Part shown: one piece after another, positions 34,501 through 46,989 of the stretch
Position numbering within the stretch: position 1 is the first letter of the stretch
Layout of the letters: every line of letters starts with the position of its first letter
Source of the DNA: Moringa oleifera
Taxonomy: Eukaryota; Streptophyta; Magnoliopsida; Brassicales; Moringaceae
Length of the DNA: 64,000 bases
Direction of reading: 5' to 3'
Assembly (NCBI GenBank): GCA_021397835.1
Contig: JAJFZO010000229.1
Location: 1,550,001-1,614,000 of the forward strand
Program-made: the position numbers and the translations under genes
The notes under the pieces: generated by a model
The model's input: the letters and a program-made list of their open reading frames with translations, nothing else
What the model was told of the DNA's origin: nothing
The model's database searches: none

Positions 34501-35960
34501 TGAAACACTTGTACTCAACTCACTCTCGGCTTATAACACATCTCTTATGAAAAGTGCTCTGATATCATTTATTGTATGGGAATCTTTTTATTTGGATAAT
34601 ACATTCTAATATCATTCATCAAACAAATTTATGTACATAATGAACTCAAAAAAAATAAAATAAAATAAGATAGTTATATGTTACAGATAAACCAATAACT
34701 AAAACATAAGAACTGCATAATTGTAGTAACTTACTGTAATTATTTCTAAAATACTGATCTTATTTTATTGCATCTACTTTTTTAAAAAAATGTGCTGCAT
34801 TTATGGCATATTTCCAGCAAGTCCAGGAAGAGAACTCCATCACCTAAGCTGAGTTCATTTGACACTAAAACCTCATAAATATAAAAAGATCCCTGAAGTT
34901 GCACCTGTTGCACCTGATAACGAAGACTATATTTCTGAAAAAACTAATCCGAAGCCTATATAAAGTATGATACTCCTTAACCAAGTTACTCCATAAGAAC
35001 AACTGATTTAATCTTCAGAGGTCTCCTTTCCAAGAGCACTTGATTTAATCTTTGAAGATTACTTCACAACTCAAGTCCAAAGATGAGGAAAAGGGTAGTC
35101 AAGAATAACATGACGACTGACTCGATCAGAAGAATCATCATTGAGAGAAAAGAAAGCATCTGCATTTCATAAGGCCGATAAATCTCTGTAGAAGTTGAAA
35201 ATGGTGTTAAGGGAGCAGACAATTCTCACCTCTTTCTTTTGCTTTTCCTTTTTCTATATAGGTTTTTGGTTTTCATAAATATCCCCGTTTCAGAAGAGGA
35301 ATCTATGGACAAAGCTTGCATGCTATGTTTTACTTGAGTTTCAAAATTTGGAGACCTTAATGGCAGTGGCCTGCCGCCTGCATGTTAAGGCCAATAACCA
35401 GGTTAATAACTATTTCCTTGATTAAAATTCTATACTCATACTCTTATCCTATTCGGGCCAGCTTATCTTGTCTAGACCTATTCAAAAAAGCATTTAATTC
35501 TTCTAATCAGAGAACCACATATGGATACGGGCCTGCTAATACAATAAATCTTAGGCTTAAACAAAGAGTGAAGGAATGAATAAAGGATACCCAGAAGACT
35601 TGGAACTGGCCAATGTTGAGCAGCATATATATAATAGATTTATTCTATTACTACTTAGGTAGCCTGTCAAGATTGATGTCAGGTAATAACACAATCCTCT
35701 CTCTGTTAATTTGGATTTGACCACGACAACTCTAGAAATATAAAATGCAGTGTTGTGGTATAAACTAACGTCATTTATGTACCAAGTTCAAAAAGGGGAG
35801 ATGATGGAAGCAGGTGAAGCTAAAACTTGAGTTTGTGTAGTTTATGGAGAATGAATCAATCCTCCACAAAATAAAAATAAGAACACCAGTAAAGACTCAG
35901 GCAACTCTTGATTATCTTGCTCGGAGTAACGAAACATGGATTAGTTCAATCAGTCTCATC

Positions 35961-35968
35961 TATAAATA
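35961..35968 (+). promoter_or_regulatory. TATA box of GLP6
   Basis: TATAAATA, 65 bases before the ATG, within TTCAATCAGTCTCATCTATA, a stretch shared with GLP7 and GLP8. Confidence 0.8.
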
Positions 35969-36025
35969 GAGCTGGTCACCATGCAAGACCTCTCATCCCT
36001 CAACCAAGGAAGAACGCATAGAGTA

Positions 36026-36830
36026 ATGGCGATGAAAGCTGTTTATTTCCTGGCAGGCGTTGTCCTCTTGGCTTTGGCATTCCCCTTTGCCTCTGCATCT
36101 GATCCGAGCCCTCCCCAGGACTTCTGTGTTGCTACCAAGGAGCCCCACAATGCTGGTATCCACCAAGCTCTTCCAGATGTTCTTAAACGCATGCAATAGT
36201 TCTTTGTATTTGCTTTGATATATACTTGTACATGGCAGGTTACTGATCCTGGTGTCTTTATCCCCTCTTTTTTCAGTGTTTGTGAATGGGAAATTCTGTA
36301 AGGATCCGAAACTTGCCAAGGCAGACGATTTCTTCTTTTCAGGGCTTAACATCCCCAGAAGCACAGTAAATCAGATTGGATCAAACGTCACTGCCGTTAA
36401 CGTCAATCAGATAGCGGGACTCAACACTCTCGGCATATCCTTGGTTCGTATCGATTATGCACCAGGTGGCCAGAACGCACCTCACACTCACCCACGAGCC
36501 ACTGAGATCCTAGTGGTCCAAGAAGGCACTCTGTACGTTGGCTTTGTCTCATCCAACCAGGATGACAATCGCCTGTTCACCAAAATTCTGTACCCTGGAG
36601 ATGTGTTCGTGTTCCCTGTGGGACTCATTCACTTCCAATTCAACATTGGAAAGACAAACGCTGTTGCCTTTGCTGCCCTGAGCAGCCAAAATCCGGGAGT
36701 TGTCACTATTGCAAAATCAGTCTTCGGATCTAATCCAGCCATCAATCCTGATGTTCTTACTAAGGCATTCCAGCTGGACAGGAACGTAGTGAAGCAGCTG
36801 CAATCAAAGTTCTGGATGAATAGCAATTAA
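36026..36830 (+). CDS. Germin-like protein, 227-residue type (GLP6)
   Basis: Exons 36026-36155 and 36277-36830 with a 121-base GT-AG intron in phase 1. The start [20 protein letters not shown] is a signal peptide; an upstream in-frame ATG at 35981 would place a polar stretch before it and is rejected. Cys34/Cys51 pair; NVT site. His113, His115, Glu120 ([12 protein letters not shown]) and His162 ([16 protein letters not shown]) complete the metal site. It ends FWMNSN-TAA. AATAAA motifs follow at about 36857 and 36924. It is the intact block-2 twin of the dead GLP3 and is closer in protein sequence to GLP7 and GLP8 ([10 protein letters not shown]) than to GLP4. Confidence 0.95.
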
Positions 36831-36849
36831 TATTGATTGTTTGAATCAA

Positions 36850-38380
36850 TACTACCAATAAATTATTTGGTTGTTTTGTTTATTGTTCTGCATGCAAGCA
36901 TGAGCAGATTAATCACTACAATGGAATAAAAAGATTGTTTTGTACCTCTTTTAATGTTGATTTTGGATTAATGTAACATTTCGTTTGTTCATTCTCCCCC
37001 TTACTCTTTGTTGGACAGTATCTCTTCCCCTCGAACTCCCAAGGAAAAATACACAACAGGTCTTGTATGGTCCAGAAGTGGACCCGATTTTCCAGGCCTG
37101 TCCACAGCTGGGTGATTTAAGTGTTGTAACCCTAAATGTTATTATACTTTTTAATTTTAAAAAGTTAATATTAATATTTTATCTGTAAATTTTAAATTAA
37201 TGACATTTATCTATTGAATATTTAATTTTAAATTAATTTTATATTTGATAATGTTTATACGTAAACAATGCAATTTTAAATTTTAATTTAATGAACTTTT
37301 ATTTTGAAGTTATAAAGTTCATAAATTAATAACATAGTTCAAATTTTAAACTTATTGCTGTAAATTTTGGTTAAAAAAATGTGAGGGAAGACACAAAATA
37401 CTCAAGGCTTGGTAAGAAAGGGATTTAACTTTGATGAAATAAAATGTGGTTGAATGATTCTTGCTAGGATGTGCCCTGAGGGATCATTCCCATGCTTAAG
37501 TGACTATTGAATTTGGCAGCAAAATGATAAGTGAAAGAAAAATGAGCTTAATTCTTCAAAGCAGCACCTGATATTTATACTCAGAGAAATGCACACCTAT
37601 TTTTTTATGTGCTGTTACCTCCATGATCATGATTTATGACCAAAAAAAATCAAAGAGATATTGTACCCATTCTCTAGGTGTCAAGTAATCTATTATGGTT
37701 GATTTTTCAGAAGTTTCGAATTTGATATCGTTAATGTCATGAGGTTGAAGACGAAGTTAATGGGCCGTCAAAAATTAAGGCAGCCCAAAAGGTTAGTTCA
37801 GCCATTCCACCTCTTTGAGCTGCCTAGACCCTTATGACATTTTGTGCCACACTTGAAATTTTCAAGTTAACATGTTTGGGCCTATATTATGTTGGGTAAA
37901 TTTTGGATCGAATTGTAATGAGGTGGATTTTCTTCCTTTGACTCTGATGTTTAAGTCCAAATGATGATACAGTAAATACCCCTCTACTTTATAGTTTTAA
38001 AGTATTAATTTTTTTTTTAAATTGAGAAGTCGATTTTTTTTTTTGTTTTATATATACATATGATAGTGTGCTTTACTTTTGCATTGAGCAAGGCTATTAT
38101 CATATATTTGAAAATGAGGATTACATACTTGACCTCGTACCATGAGATTAGGAAGAATGAGTCTTTTCCATTGCTTTTTTTGAAACCAACCTTGAAACTT
38201 TTATGTGCCTTTTTAATATATCCTTACTCTTTCGGCCCGAGGCATAGTGGTAGTCCTGTCATTGCCTTGCCTCTAATGATCTTATGTTTTTGGACACTTT
38301 AGGGTTTTCTAGAGGATAACTTACTAATTGAAGTTCCTTCGTTCGACTTTAGCCTTCATGTATCCTTCAGTGTGTCTAGG
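36850..38380. other. GLP6 3' flank and AT-rich spacer, no gene
   Basis: 37130-37400 is very AT-rich. 37400-38050 may include remnants of a retroelement terminus, but no second copy was found in the window. No supported coding sequence. Confidence 0.5.
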
Positions 38381-38429
38381 TAAGCTTCGCTTGCATTTAC
38401 TCAGTTTCATGGCTTCCTTTTCTGCTTCG

Positions 38430-40495
38430 AATGTGGCTTGTTGAATATCCTCAAAAGACCTCGAATCCTTACGAAAAGAAAACAATATTCCTCATTTTTT
38501 TAGCCTTTTTAATCCTATTTCTATGGAGAAAGGTTATGTTCCTTAGAGAAACACTGTGCATCTATTTGGTGACTGTGCATTCTAACATTTGGTTTCCATA
38601 TCCCTCTTTTGTATTTGACTTGTGTAAGTATTATGGGATTTCCCCTTCTCAGATTACTCATAGAAGTTTCTGTTAAATATGGGTTTTCTCGGAGTGATTT
38701 TTAAGCTAGGTTTCAAACAGTTCTTTGCAAAGGTTTTCACGCTGTTTTTCACCATAAAAAAGAGTCCTGCCACACTTGGATTTTTCTATCTTTATTTTAG
38801 ATAGCAAAAAAGGATTCTTTAAAAAGCACTTAAGATGTCTGATATGTAAAAAAAAAAAGATTCCTTTTTTGTCAGCTAGGAAGTTTAGATTATGTCTTTG
38901 TAAATGGAGTGGATGCACCAGATGATAGATAATTCCATGAGATTGTTGATGATGAGGCTAGGGTAACTTTTGAGGCTATATAAAGTGGGAAACTCAACAT
39001 ATTCCTAACCTAACTATTGCCAAGATTCTATATCCTTTATTTGAGTTATTTCCTTCCATTTCTAGACTTAACTCCAACCTGTTTAGTCTTTATATGTCTT
39101 CAATTTTAGCTCTTCACTCTTCTTCCTCGACCCACGGTGGGTGTTCAAAACCTGAGGTGGGTCTTAATCGATACAAGGTGGGTCTTCTTTGATCTCTTCA
39201 AGAAGGAAAAGACTAGTTAATATCAAACTTAAAGGTACATCTTTAGACTTTGTTCTTACTACTTCCACTTTTTATTTTGGCTTTCTTCATATTAACTAAT
39301 TGGTAAGAAAAATGTTTTTTTCTTCTTATAGTTGTTGAAGACCTAAGTGGGACACCGTCTCCTCTGTCATTAATGGCCTCATCTCTTTCATCATCAGTGG
39401 CTCCAAATGTAGATCCAGAGGCTATGAAAAAAGAAAGGCTTAACGTGACTGTTGTTCTAAAAGAAAAACTACTTCACCTTAATCTGCTTCCAGTCCATCA
39501 TCTAAGAAACCTTATGTGAGGTTTTCTTCATCACCGACTTGCTATTCCTTAGCAGTTTTGGAAAAGAGAAATGATTTTCACTCTTCAACCAAATCTAGTA
39601 AGCTTACACTGTCAAGTCCTCCTTGTTTTAAAGGATAAGGATATTCTCAAGGGGGTTCTAAGTTTAGGGATTCTAGGTATACCCACAGTTTGAAAGTTCA
39701 AAATTCAGATTCTATTCTGAACTTGAGTTAGCCTGGAGCATACTTCTTGCTAGTGACAAGGGTTATTTAACTAGTCTTAGTCGTATGAAGGTAGTTACAG
39801 AGGGTGTTTGTTTGCTTACATGGGTGAGTATGCAATTTTTGTTGATTTCAATTTTGTTAAAGCTCTGTTTGCTTATAGAGGTATGTTCTGTTATAGCCAT
39901 TATCAGTTGTCAATGTTTCATTGGATGAAGCTATATGTAACTCTAAAGAAATTAATACTCTCCAATGAGAAAAGAATGAGTTGATGAAGGGAGGTTTGGT
40001 TATTCAAAAAGAGATCAATGATATTGAGAGTGTGTTAGGCTCTTTGAGGAAGGATAATGGGGTTGCTAATAAGCTAATGAAAAAAGTGCAAAATAATTTA
40101 GACAGTATTATACTTAGTTATGAAGTTTATAGGAATTTTGATAACACAATCAAGATTAGACTATAGAGTTTAGAATATGAATTGAATGCCATGAGGGAGG
40201 ATCAAGGTAATTTGATCTTAAGAACTAGGAAAGAGACTATTAAATTGTATAAGGGATCTAAGGATTATACTGATAAGTGTATAGCATATTCTATTGCTGT
40301 TTATGATCAAGCCATGAGTGAGTTTAAACAACATTTGAATGAGGAGTATCTAAAGCTAGATATCTTTCTTTCTTGGAAAATGATGATAAATCCGGTGAAG
40401 AGAACAAACCTGGAAAGGGAAATGAAGAGGATACTAACCTATTGGCTGGTGATGATACAAATCGTATTGTTAGCACTGAAACTTCCACCTTGAGC
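38430..40495 (+). pseudogene. 'Putative gypsy-type transposon' ORF relic (PF04195-like), unit 1
   Basis: Plus-strand pieces: FPYPSFVFDLCKYYGISPSQ (38600-38659) with following FF-rich and KK-rich stretches resembles the N-terminal part of the plant family named putative gypsy-type transposon. After an intron-like gap ending near 39330 come a Ser/Pro-rich linker and a Lys/Ser-rich stretch, then a Glu/Lys coiled-coil segment at 39981-40493 (IQKEINDIESVLGSLRKDN). Many stops interrupt it. The family assignment is from memory of its wording and is moderate. Confidence 0.6.
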
Positions 40496-41399
40496 GCTCT
40501 TTAGGTGACAAGATTATTGTTATAGGTATGTGTTTTGATTGATTTATTTTTTATTGGATTTGACTTTGATATGTTGCTATACTTTTTCCTTTAGGTGTGT
40601 TTGATTTTGTTAGAGGTAGTTCTTTGAATATGATTGAGCTGCCTCATATTGATGTTGCTATCTTCAATATTGCTTCTTTGATTATTATCAAGCCTATTCT
40701 TCCTATACTTCTTCCTCCTTCGCAAAAAACTAGTTTTACAAAAGACAAGGAAAAAAATGTTAGGAATAAATGAGTCACCTTGGCTGTAGGTTATAGGAAC
40801 ATTTCAGATGTGCTTTTGTTAGTATGTTGCCTTATTTCGTGCCTTTAGAGGTTAAATATGCTACTTCTTGCCTTTCACGACTTGAATACTCTATTTTTTC
40901 CTTTTTAAGACTATGTACTTTTTATTTGTCTGTCATGGCTAACTGACTTTGTTTGTTGCCCTACAAGGCTCTTGCTCTATAAGGCTCTTGCTTAATTCTT
41001 GCTTTTAAATATTTTGAGTGCACCTTTCTGCTTCATAATGTAGATTTAAGCTTTCTTTTTTCTATTGTGTTTATGCTTCTTGGCATTTTGCACTTCATCT
41101 TTAACATGTAATGAATAACATAAATTGTGATGAAAAATTCCTTTATTTGATGTGTAATATCATCTATTGGTACTTATAAGTACCAATACATTTTAAGGAA
41201 AAAGAAAAGTTTCATTACATTATCAAAGCTCCATGTCCTAGGAATTATATTTCCTTCCTTTATCTTGAGCTTGTAGAGCCCTAGTCTGATGACTTCACCT
41301 ACCAAATAAGATCTCTCCTAATTAAGGGTAAATTTTCTAATAGCTTCTTGAGGATTTGAAATACTGATTTTTCTGAGGACTAAATCTCATTCATTAAAT

Positions 41400-43240
41400 A
41401 ACTTTCCTTGAACTTGTTGATTATAAAGATTGGCTACACTTTGATGATAAGGATGATAAGTTGTTTTTAGAACATGAGCTCGTTATTTTGCTTTTAGTAA
41501 ATCCAAGTTGGCTTTTGAGCATTCGAATTACTTTAATCATCATGATTGTTAGTTCTAAAGTTATTGAGATTGATTTCAATAGGTATTACTACCTCAATGC
41601 CAAAAGTTAAAGAAAATGGATTTCTTTCGTGGCTATTTTGCTAGTAGTTTTATAAGCCCATAAAATGCTATATAGCTTTTATGCCCAAGTGTCTTTCGCC
41701 TCATCCAACCTTGTGTTCAAAACTTGTAGAATAGTTCGATTGATTGCTTTTGCTTGGCCATTTCTTTATGGATGGCCTACGACTATGAACTTTTATACAA
41801 TTTTGAGTCACGCACATTAATTTTTGAACATATTCCTTTGGAATTGAAGTCCATTGTCTATTACAATAACATGAGGTATACCAAACCAACGTCTAATAGA
41901 TCTCCATATGAAATCCCTTGCTTGGATCGGTTATGGTCGATAGAACTTTTACATTCACCCATTTTGTAAAATAATCAATTACCACAATAGTAAACTTTTT
42001 GTGCCTACTTTCTATTGGCAGAAGACCTATCAGATCCATTCCTCATTGGATGAAAGACCATGGAACTTTTGTAAATGAGATAGATGTTGTTGGAGCTTGT
42101 CAACTTATGATAAACTTCTTATAGACTTCACATTTTTGGACATACTGCATAATGCCTTTGCAAATCGTAGGCCAATAATAGCCTTGTCTTAGGACTTTGT
42201 GTGCTAAAGAGCAGCCTCTAATATAAGTCTCGTAGACTCCTTCTTGAACTTTAATCATAAACATATTCTTATTCTACGGAACCTATACACCTTAATTAGG
42301 GTAGTGTGGATCTTTGATAAAAGTTATCCCCATATCAAAGAAAATGTGGTTGCTTTTCATTTAATTTGCCTTACTTCCTTTTGATCTTCTAAGAGAACTC
42401 TTTCAAACAAGTACTTCATCAGCGGGGTCATCTTATCATCTAGTATTTGTATGGAAAATACTAGTTCCTGTTGTATATTAGGTACTTGCAATATTTTGAA
42501 AATATGTTGCTAGAAGGATGACATCTTAAGGATGCCATTTTGGGTAAGACATTTGCTTGGGAATTTTTCCCTCTTGGGTTTTGAAGTGGCTTAGTAACTT
42601 GTTGATCGTTTGCAAGTATTTTGTCATCTAAGGCTCTTGAGCTTCTTATTTTCCCATCATTTGCTTGGCTATACATTGTGAGTCATTGTATATTCGCAAT
42701 TTGGAGACTTGAACTTCTTGTGCAATTTTAACTCGTGCCAATAGAGCTTCATATTCCACATCAATATTTCACAAGGGTAAATCCAAGGTAACTACAGATC
42801 TAAATTCTACTTGTTTGACCACATAAGACTATCCTAGCACCACATCCTCCTTTGTTAATTGCTCCATTAACCTATAATTGCCAAGGCCACTAGTCTTGTT
42901 CTTCCACCATAAAAGCTTTGCCTTTCCTAAGATCTTTGTGTAATTTCTCTTCTTGATAATCTCTCTTTGGAGCTTTCTTAATTTTGGGAATTGTACATTC
43001 TAAATTAAATACAACCAACTCCTAGGCTTTAAGGATTATTGGGATGATACTGGATCTCCAACCCATTAAGTTTAATAGTGCATTTGACTATCCTTCATAG
43101 GTTCATTGGTGAACACTATGATGTTATGAGCCTAAAATTAATGGCGAAGCTTTCTAGAGCAATTATGAAGGCATAAGCAACTTTTTCAATCATTGAATAG
43201 TAGGTTTCGACATCATGCAAGATTGTTGAAGCAAAAAACA
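41400..43240 (-). pseudogene. Ty3-gypsy RNase H and integrase relic, unit 1
   Basis: On the minus strand, right to left: RNase H start STILHDVETYYSMIEKVAYA (43229-43170); RNase H end NSQANVLPKMASL (about 42560-42520); integrase core GMDLIGLLPIESRHKKFTIV with IDYFTKWV (about 42035-41965); and LYSILWAYKTTSKIAT (about 41672-41625) followed by FGIEVVIPIEI after a frameshift. Stops and shifts throughout. The order RNase H then integrase is that of Ty3-gypsy. No reverse transcriptase, protease or gag is seen to its right. Confidence 0.85.
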
Positions 43241-43459
43241 TCGAACGCACCAGTGAAGTGTCAAGACAAAATGTAAATGTCAAGGAAATTCGAGCTAAAG
43301 GATCGAATTGAACAAAGGCAACATGAAAGGAATAACCCAAAAAGAATTGAGAGCAAAGGAAGATGAATAAAGAAACAAAAATTTTTGAAAAAATAGGTTT
43401 TAAAAATTTGAAGGAAGAAAAAAGCAAGCAACAAGACCCCCCATCATGCCCCATTAATT

Positions 43460-44090
43460 ATCTTGTTGACACAACCAATAATAACGAGACATGTGCTCGT
43501 GCATCAAATAAATGACCTTTTCTTGAAACATTGCACCTTAATACTAGGAACGAACAGCAGGTCAACCCTCAACACAATCGATTTCCTCAATAACACCTAA
43601 ATTAGAGTAGAGGTCCCGTGTCCTCTTGACCTAGTTTGTAAAAGTATCGTCAGATTAGTTAATGCTACTTCAAATGGGGGTACATGATATAACAAAACAA
43701 TCACGAGTCATATGACATTTAGCACCATCTCAACTCCGATTTAAGGGCATGCTTGGCATTACCTCACTACGAATTCGATGCCATATAATCCTCCACCAAT
43801 TTTGATACGACGCGACACTTATCTTTAGTTATTAAACAATATCAGATTTTCCTATAAAGGCTGATAAAGCCCATGAAATCTAGGAGATCCCTTTATTTTT
43901 ATTTGCATAGTTAAGAAGCATGTGCATTAAGACTCCAATCTATCGCCAAAACGCCTATAAAAGTTCATAAGTATTTTACTTTGAAGCTTTATTATCACTT
44001 AAGAATCATTATATTGACTTGAGCGTCGAAAGTGTTTTTATTTTTTTTCTAGATCTCTTGAGTTGTTGACCTCACGACCAATCAAACATA
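43460..44090 (+). repeat. Gypsy-type LTR, plus orientation, unit 1
   Basis: Contains a CCTATAAAAG TATA box (43960-43969) and, about 60 bases on, TTGACTTGAGCGTCGAAAGTG (44014-44034), the usual R/U5 signature of many plant gypsy LTRs. Its orientation is opposite to the pol relic. Copies are in unit 2 (about 52320-52710) and unit 3 (about 63550-64000, cut by the window end). Confidence 0.7.
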
Positions 44091-44129
44091 AACTTGTGAT
44101 TTCTTGAACGATATCAGATAGAATAAAAT

Positions 44130-45120
44130 AATTTATAATATTTTAAATGACATTTTATGTATAATCATTAATTTCAGTTATTTGTTTTAAATTTATTTAA
44201 ATGTAACAAAAAAGCTTTTGTATTTAAGTAAGCAATTTACTAATTAATTTTTTATTTTTTAATTTAAAAATTATAACATAAATTAAACTGTAATACAAAT
44301 AAGATATATTGAAATCATAAATTTTTTTCAAAAAAAACTTTATTTTTCCTAGAATAAAGTTACTATATGAAGTGACATATTTATAAATCAATTTAGTAAT
44401 ATAATTACCACAAGTTAAACATTAATAAAATAATAATTATGTCAAAAATAACTCTAAATATTGTATTAAGTATGAAAACATAAACTCCATTTAATATAAA
44501 AAATATAAATATAAATGGAAGTCTTTAACAAAGTTTTAAGGTATTCAATGATATATATTTATATACATAATATTTTAAATCTTAATTTATCATTTTTAAA
44601 GTTTAAAATTTAAATATATTGATATTTATTTATGTAAATTTAATTTTTAAGTGATAACATTAAATTTAATTTTATAAAATTTTATTAAAATTAAATAAAT
44701 TTTAAAAAATGTTACTAAATTAAACTTTGACTTTCTATATTTAAAATTAGAAAACAAATGTACAATATTTATGTTAACACAATTGCTGAAGCTATATATT
44801 TCACCTTTCATTTATTATTAATACTCATGAACTCTTTTTTGTTATTTAAAATTGTAAAAATATAATGATTACAATAACAATTAAAAATATATCAATAATA
44901 TTATAAAATTACCCTAAATTACAGAAATAAAGATATTTTTTATATTTATTTTAATATATTTTTATGTAAATAATATTTCAACTTTTAAAGAAAATATTTT
45001 ATACATTCGCAGTTTAAAGATGGTTGTTTTTAATGAGTGTGAGAATTTTACATATCTTGTGACCTTCTCAACAAAATTATATTAATTAAATTTTTTATAA
45101 AATAAAATCTTAAATATTAA
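44130..45120. other. AT-rich tract between LTR and GLP7
   Basis: About 85% A+T by eye, no gene, no clear ends. It is collinear with 52730-53540 in unit 2, where an inner part is missing and a TA run has expanded. Confidence 0.7.
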
Positions 45121-45790
45121 TAGGTGCAGTGATTCCTCTGTGGGTGATTACATTTATCATGAAGTATTTTCTTAACTAAAAACTATTATGTAATTCAGGA
45201 AAACAGTAATTGAGTAACATAAATTTGATTCCAGCTTAAATAGTGGAGTGATTATGTTATTGCTTAAATTAATATCGAGTAAGTCAGACAAATTTCTTTA
45301 TGTGCAAGTGTTAGTTAAGAATCTGTACTCTTATGCGACTTTCTCCTGCTTATATTATCTGAGCCTGCTCAAGAAACCCTTTTCAATCTTCTAATCAGAA
45401 CTGGCATACCAGGCTCCACAGGCATACCATCCTGCCAATGCAATCTCCACATAGGCATACCATCCTGCTAATGCAATAAGTCTTAGCATATAACAAATTA
45501 AAAGTAAAGATCAATGAAGAAAGGATACTCAGAAGACTTGGAACTGGCCAATATTCTGCAGCAGATTTATTCTATTTTTACTTTGGTGGCCTGTCAATTA
45601 CTAACCTCGTTTATGTACCAAGTCAACTGAGGGAGATGCTGGGAGCAGGTGAAGCGAAAACTTGACTTCGTGTAGTTGATGATGGAGAATGAATCAATCC
45701 TCATCGAAATAAAAATAAGAACACCATTTAAGACTCAGGCAACTCTTCACTCGGAGTAATGAAACATGGACTAGTTCAATCAGTCTCATC

Positions 45791-45798
45791 TATAAATA
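45791..45798 (+). promoter_or_regulatory. TATA box of GLP7
   Basis: TATAAATA, 77 bases before the ATG; the surrounding 150 bases are nearly identical to those upstream of GLP8. Confidence 0.8.
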
Positions 45799-45867
45799 GA
45801 ATTGATTTGCCATTCAAGATCACTCACCTCTCAACCAAGCAAAGAATTTGGAAGAACTGACAGAGCA

Positions 45868-46669
45868 ATGGAAATGAAAGCTTTTTGTTTCCTGGCAGGC
45901 ATTGCTCTCTTGGCTTTGGCATTCCCCTTTGCCTCTGCATCTGATCCTAGCCCTCTCCAGGACTTCTGTGTTGCTATCAATGACCCCCACAATGCTGGTA
46001 TCCACCAAGCTCTTCCAGATGTTCTTAAAAGCATGCAGTATTTCTTTGTATTTGCTTTTATATATACTTGTTTATGGCAGGTTACTGACGGTGTCATTGC
46101 TCCCTCTTTTTTCAGTGTTTGTAAATGGGAAATTCTGTAAGGATCCGAAGCTTGCCAAGGCAGATGATTTCTTCTTTTCAGGGCTTAACGTCCCAAGAAG
46201 CACAGTGAATCAGATTGGATCAAACGTCACTGCCGTTAACGTCAATCAGATAGCAGGACTCAACACTCTCGGCATATCCTTGGTTCGTATTGATTATGCA
46301 CCAGGTGGCCAGAACGCACCTCACACTCACCCACGAGCCACTGAGATCCTAGTGGTCCAAGAAGGCACTCTGTACGTTGGCTTTGTCTCATCCAACCAGG
46401 ATGACAATCGCCTGTTCACCAAAATCCTGTACCCTGGAGATGTTTTCGTGTTCCCTGTGGGACTCATTCATTTCCAATTCAACATTGGAAAGACAAACGC
46501 TGTTGCCTTTGCTGCCCTGAGCAGCCAAAACCCAGGAGTTGTCACTATTGCCAAATCAGTCTTCGGATCTAATCCAGCCATCAATCCTGATGTCCTTGCT
46601 AAGGCGTTCCAGCTGGACAAGAACGTGGTGAAGCAGCTGCAATCAAAGTTCTGGATGAACAGCGACTAA
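45868..46669 (+). CDS. Germin-like protein, 227-residue type (GLP7)
   Basis: Exons 45868-45997 and 46116-46669 with a 118-base GT-AG intron. I chose the ATG of [20 protein letters not shown] because the signal peptide starts there; the in-frame ATG at 45802 adds a polar leader. Cys34/Cys51, NVT, His113, His115, Glu120 and His162 are all present. It ends FWMNSD-TAA. An open frame also runs through the intron in another phase, but splicing is preferred because it reproduces the family protein exactly. An AATAAA lies near 46776. Expected to be a secreted Mn-cupin. Nearly identical to GLP8, its unit-2 copy. Confidence 0.95.
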
Positions 46670-46989
46670 GATTGAATATTTGAATCTTCACTACTGATAA
46701 ATTACTGATTTGATTGTTTTGGATGATCTTCTGCATGCAAGAATGATCAGAATAATCATCTTCTTAATTATAATGTAATAAATTGGTTGCTTCTGCACCA
46801 ATATCTGTGTTGAGTATGGTTTAATAAAATGTTTCAGTTTGTTCATTCTCTACCTCCCAAACTCACACGGCAGCAATTGCAGTTGGGCCCAAGATCATTG
46901 TTGAGCAACAAGTATAAGCATGGGGACCCCTATTAAGGAATTAACTTGAGCATTCCTGAAAATATTCTGCAGACACAAGCATGATGTTC

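Larger units (their letters stand above)
30250..34830 (-). mobile_element. Decayed Copia retrotransposon, minus strand
   Basis: Two diverged LTRs (about 30250-30722 and 34573-34830, the latter truncated) share TTTATCTGGATAAT / TTTATTTGGATAAT and the GTAACTTACAGTAA region. On the minus strand the right LTR is followed by TGATATCAGAGC (34559-34570), a diverged tRNA-Met primer site, and the left LTR is preceded by the purine tract AAAGGGG (complement at 30723-30729). Between them gag and pol relics occur in correct Copia order with many stops and frameshifts. It is a different lineage from the young element at 15685-20738. Confidence 0.85.
25860..36840. repeat. Segmental duplication, block 2 (GLP triad)
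   Basis: Collinear partner of 6660-24160, with GLP4, GLP5 and GLP6 all intact. Its only large private insertion is the decayed Copia at about 30250-34830. It retains empty sites for the solo LTR and for the inverted LTR composite of block 1. Confidence 0.85.
38380..46985 (+). repeat. Gypsy-relic plus GLP amplification unit 1
   Basis: From about 39129 this is collinear with unit 2 (48725-55387), and from 39026 to at least 44000 with unit 3 (59783-64000). It contains the transposon ORF relic (+), pol relic (-), a plus-oriented LTR, an AT-rich tract and GLP7. Homology to unit 2 ends just after CTGCAGACA downstream of the GLP. Confidence 0.85.

Noticed and set aside
45902..46669. A 255-codon open frame through GLP7 including the intron (and the similar one in GLP8 at 54318-55088)
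   Set aside because: It starts out of frame with the signal peptide and runs through an obvious intron; splicing gives the exact family protein.
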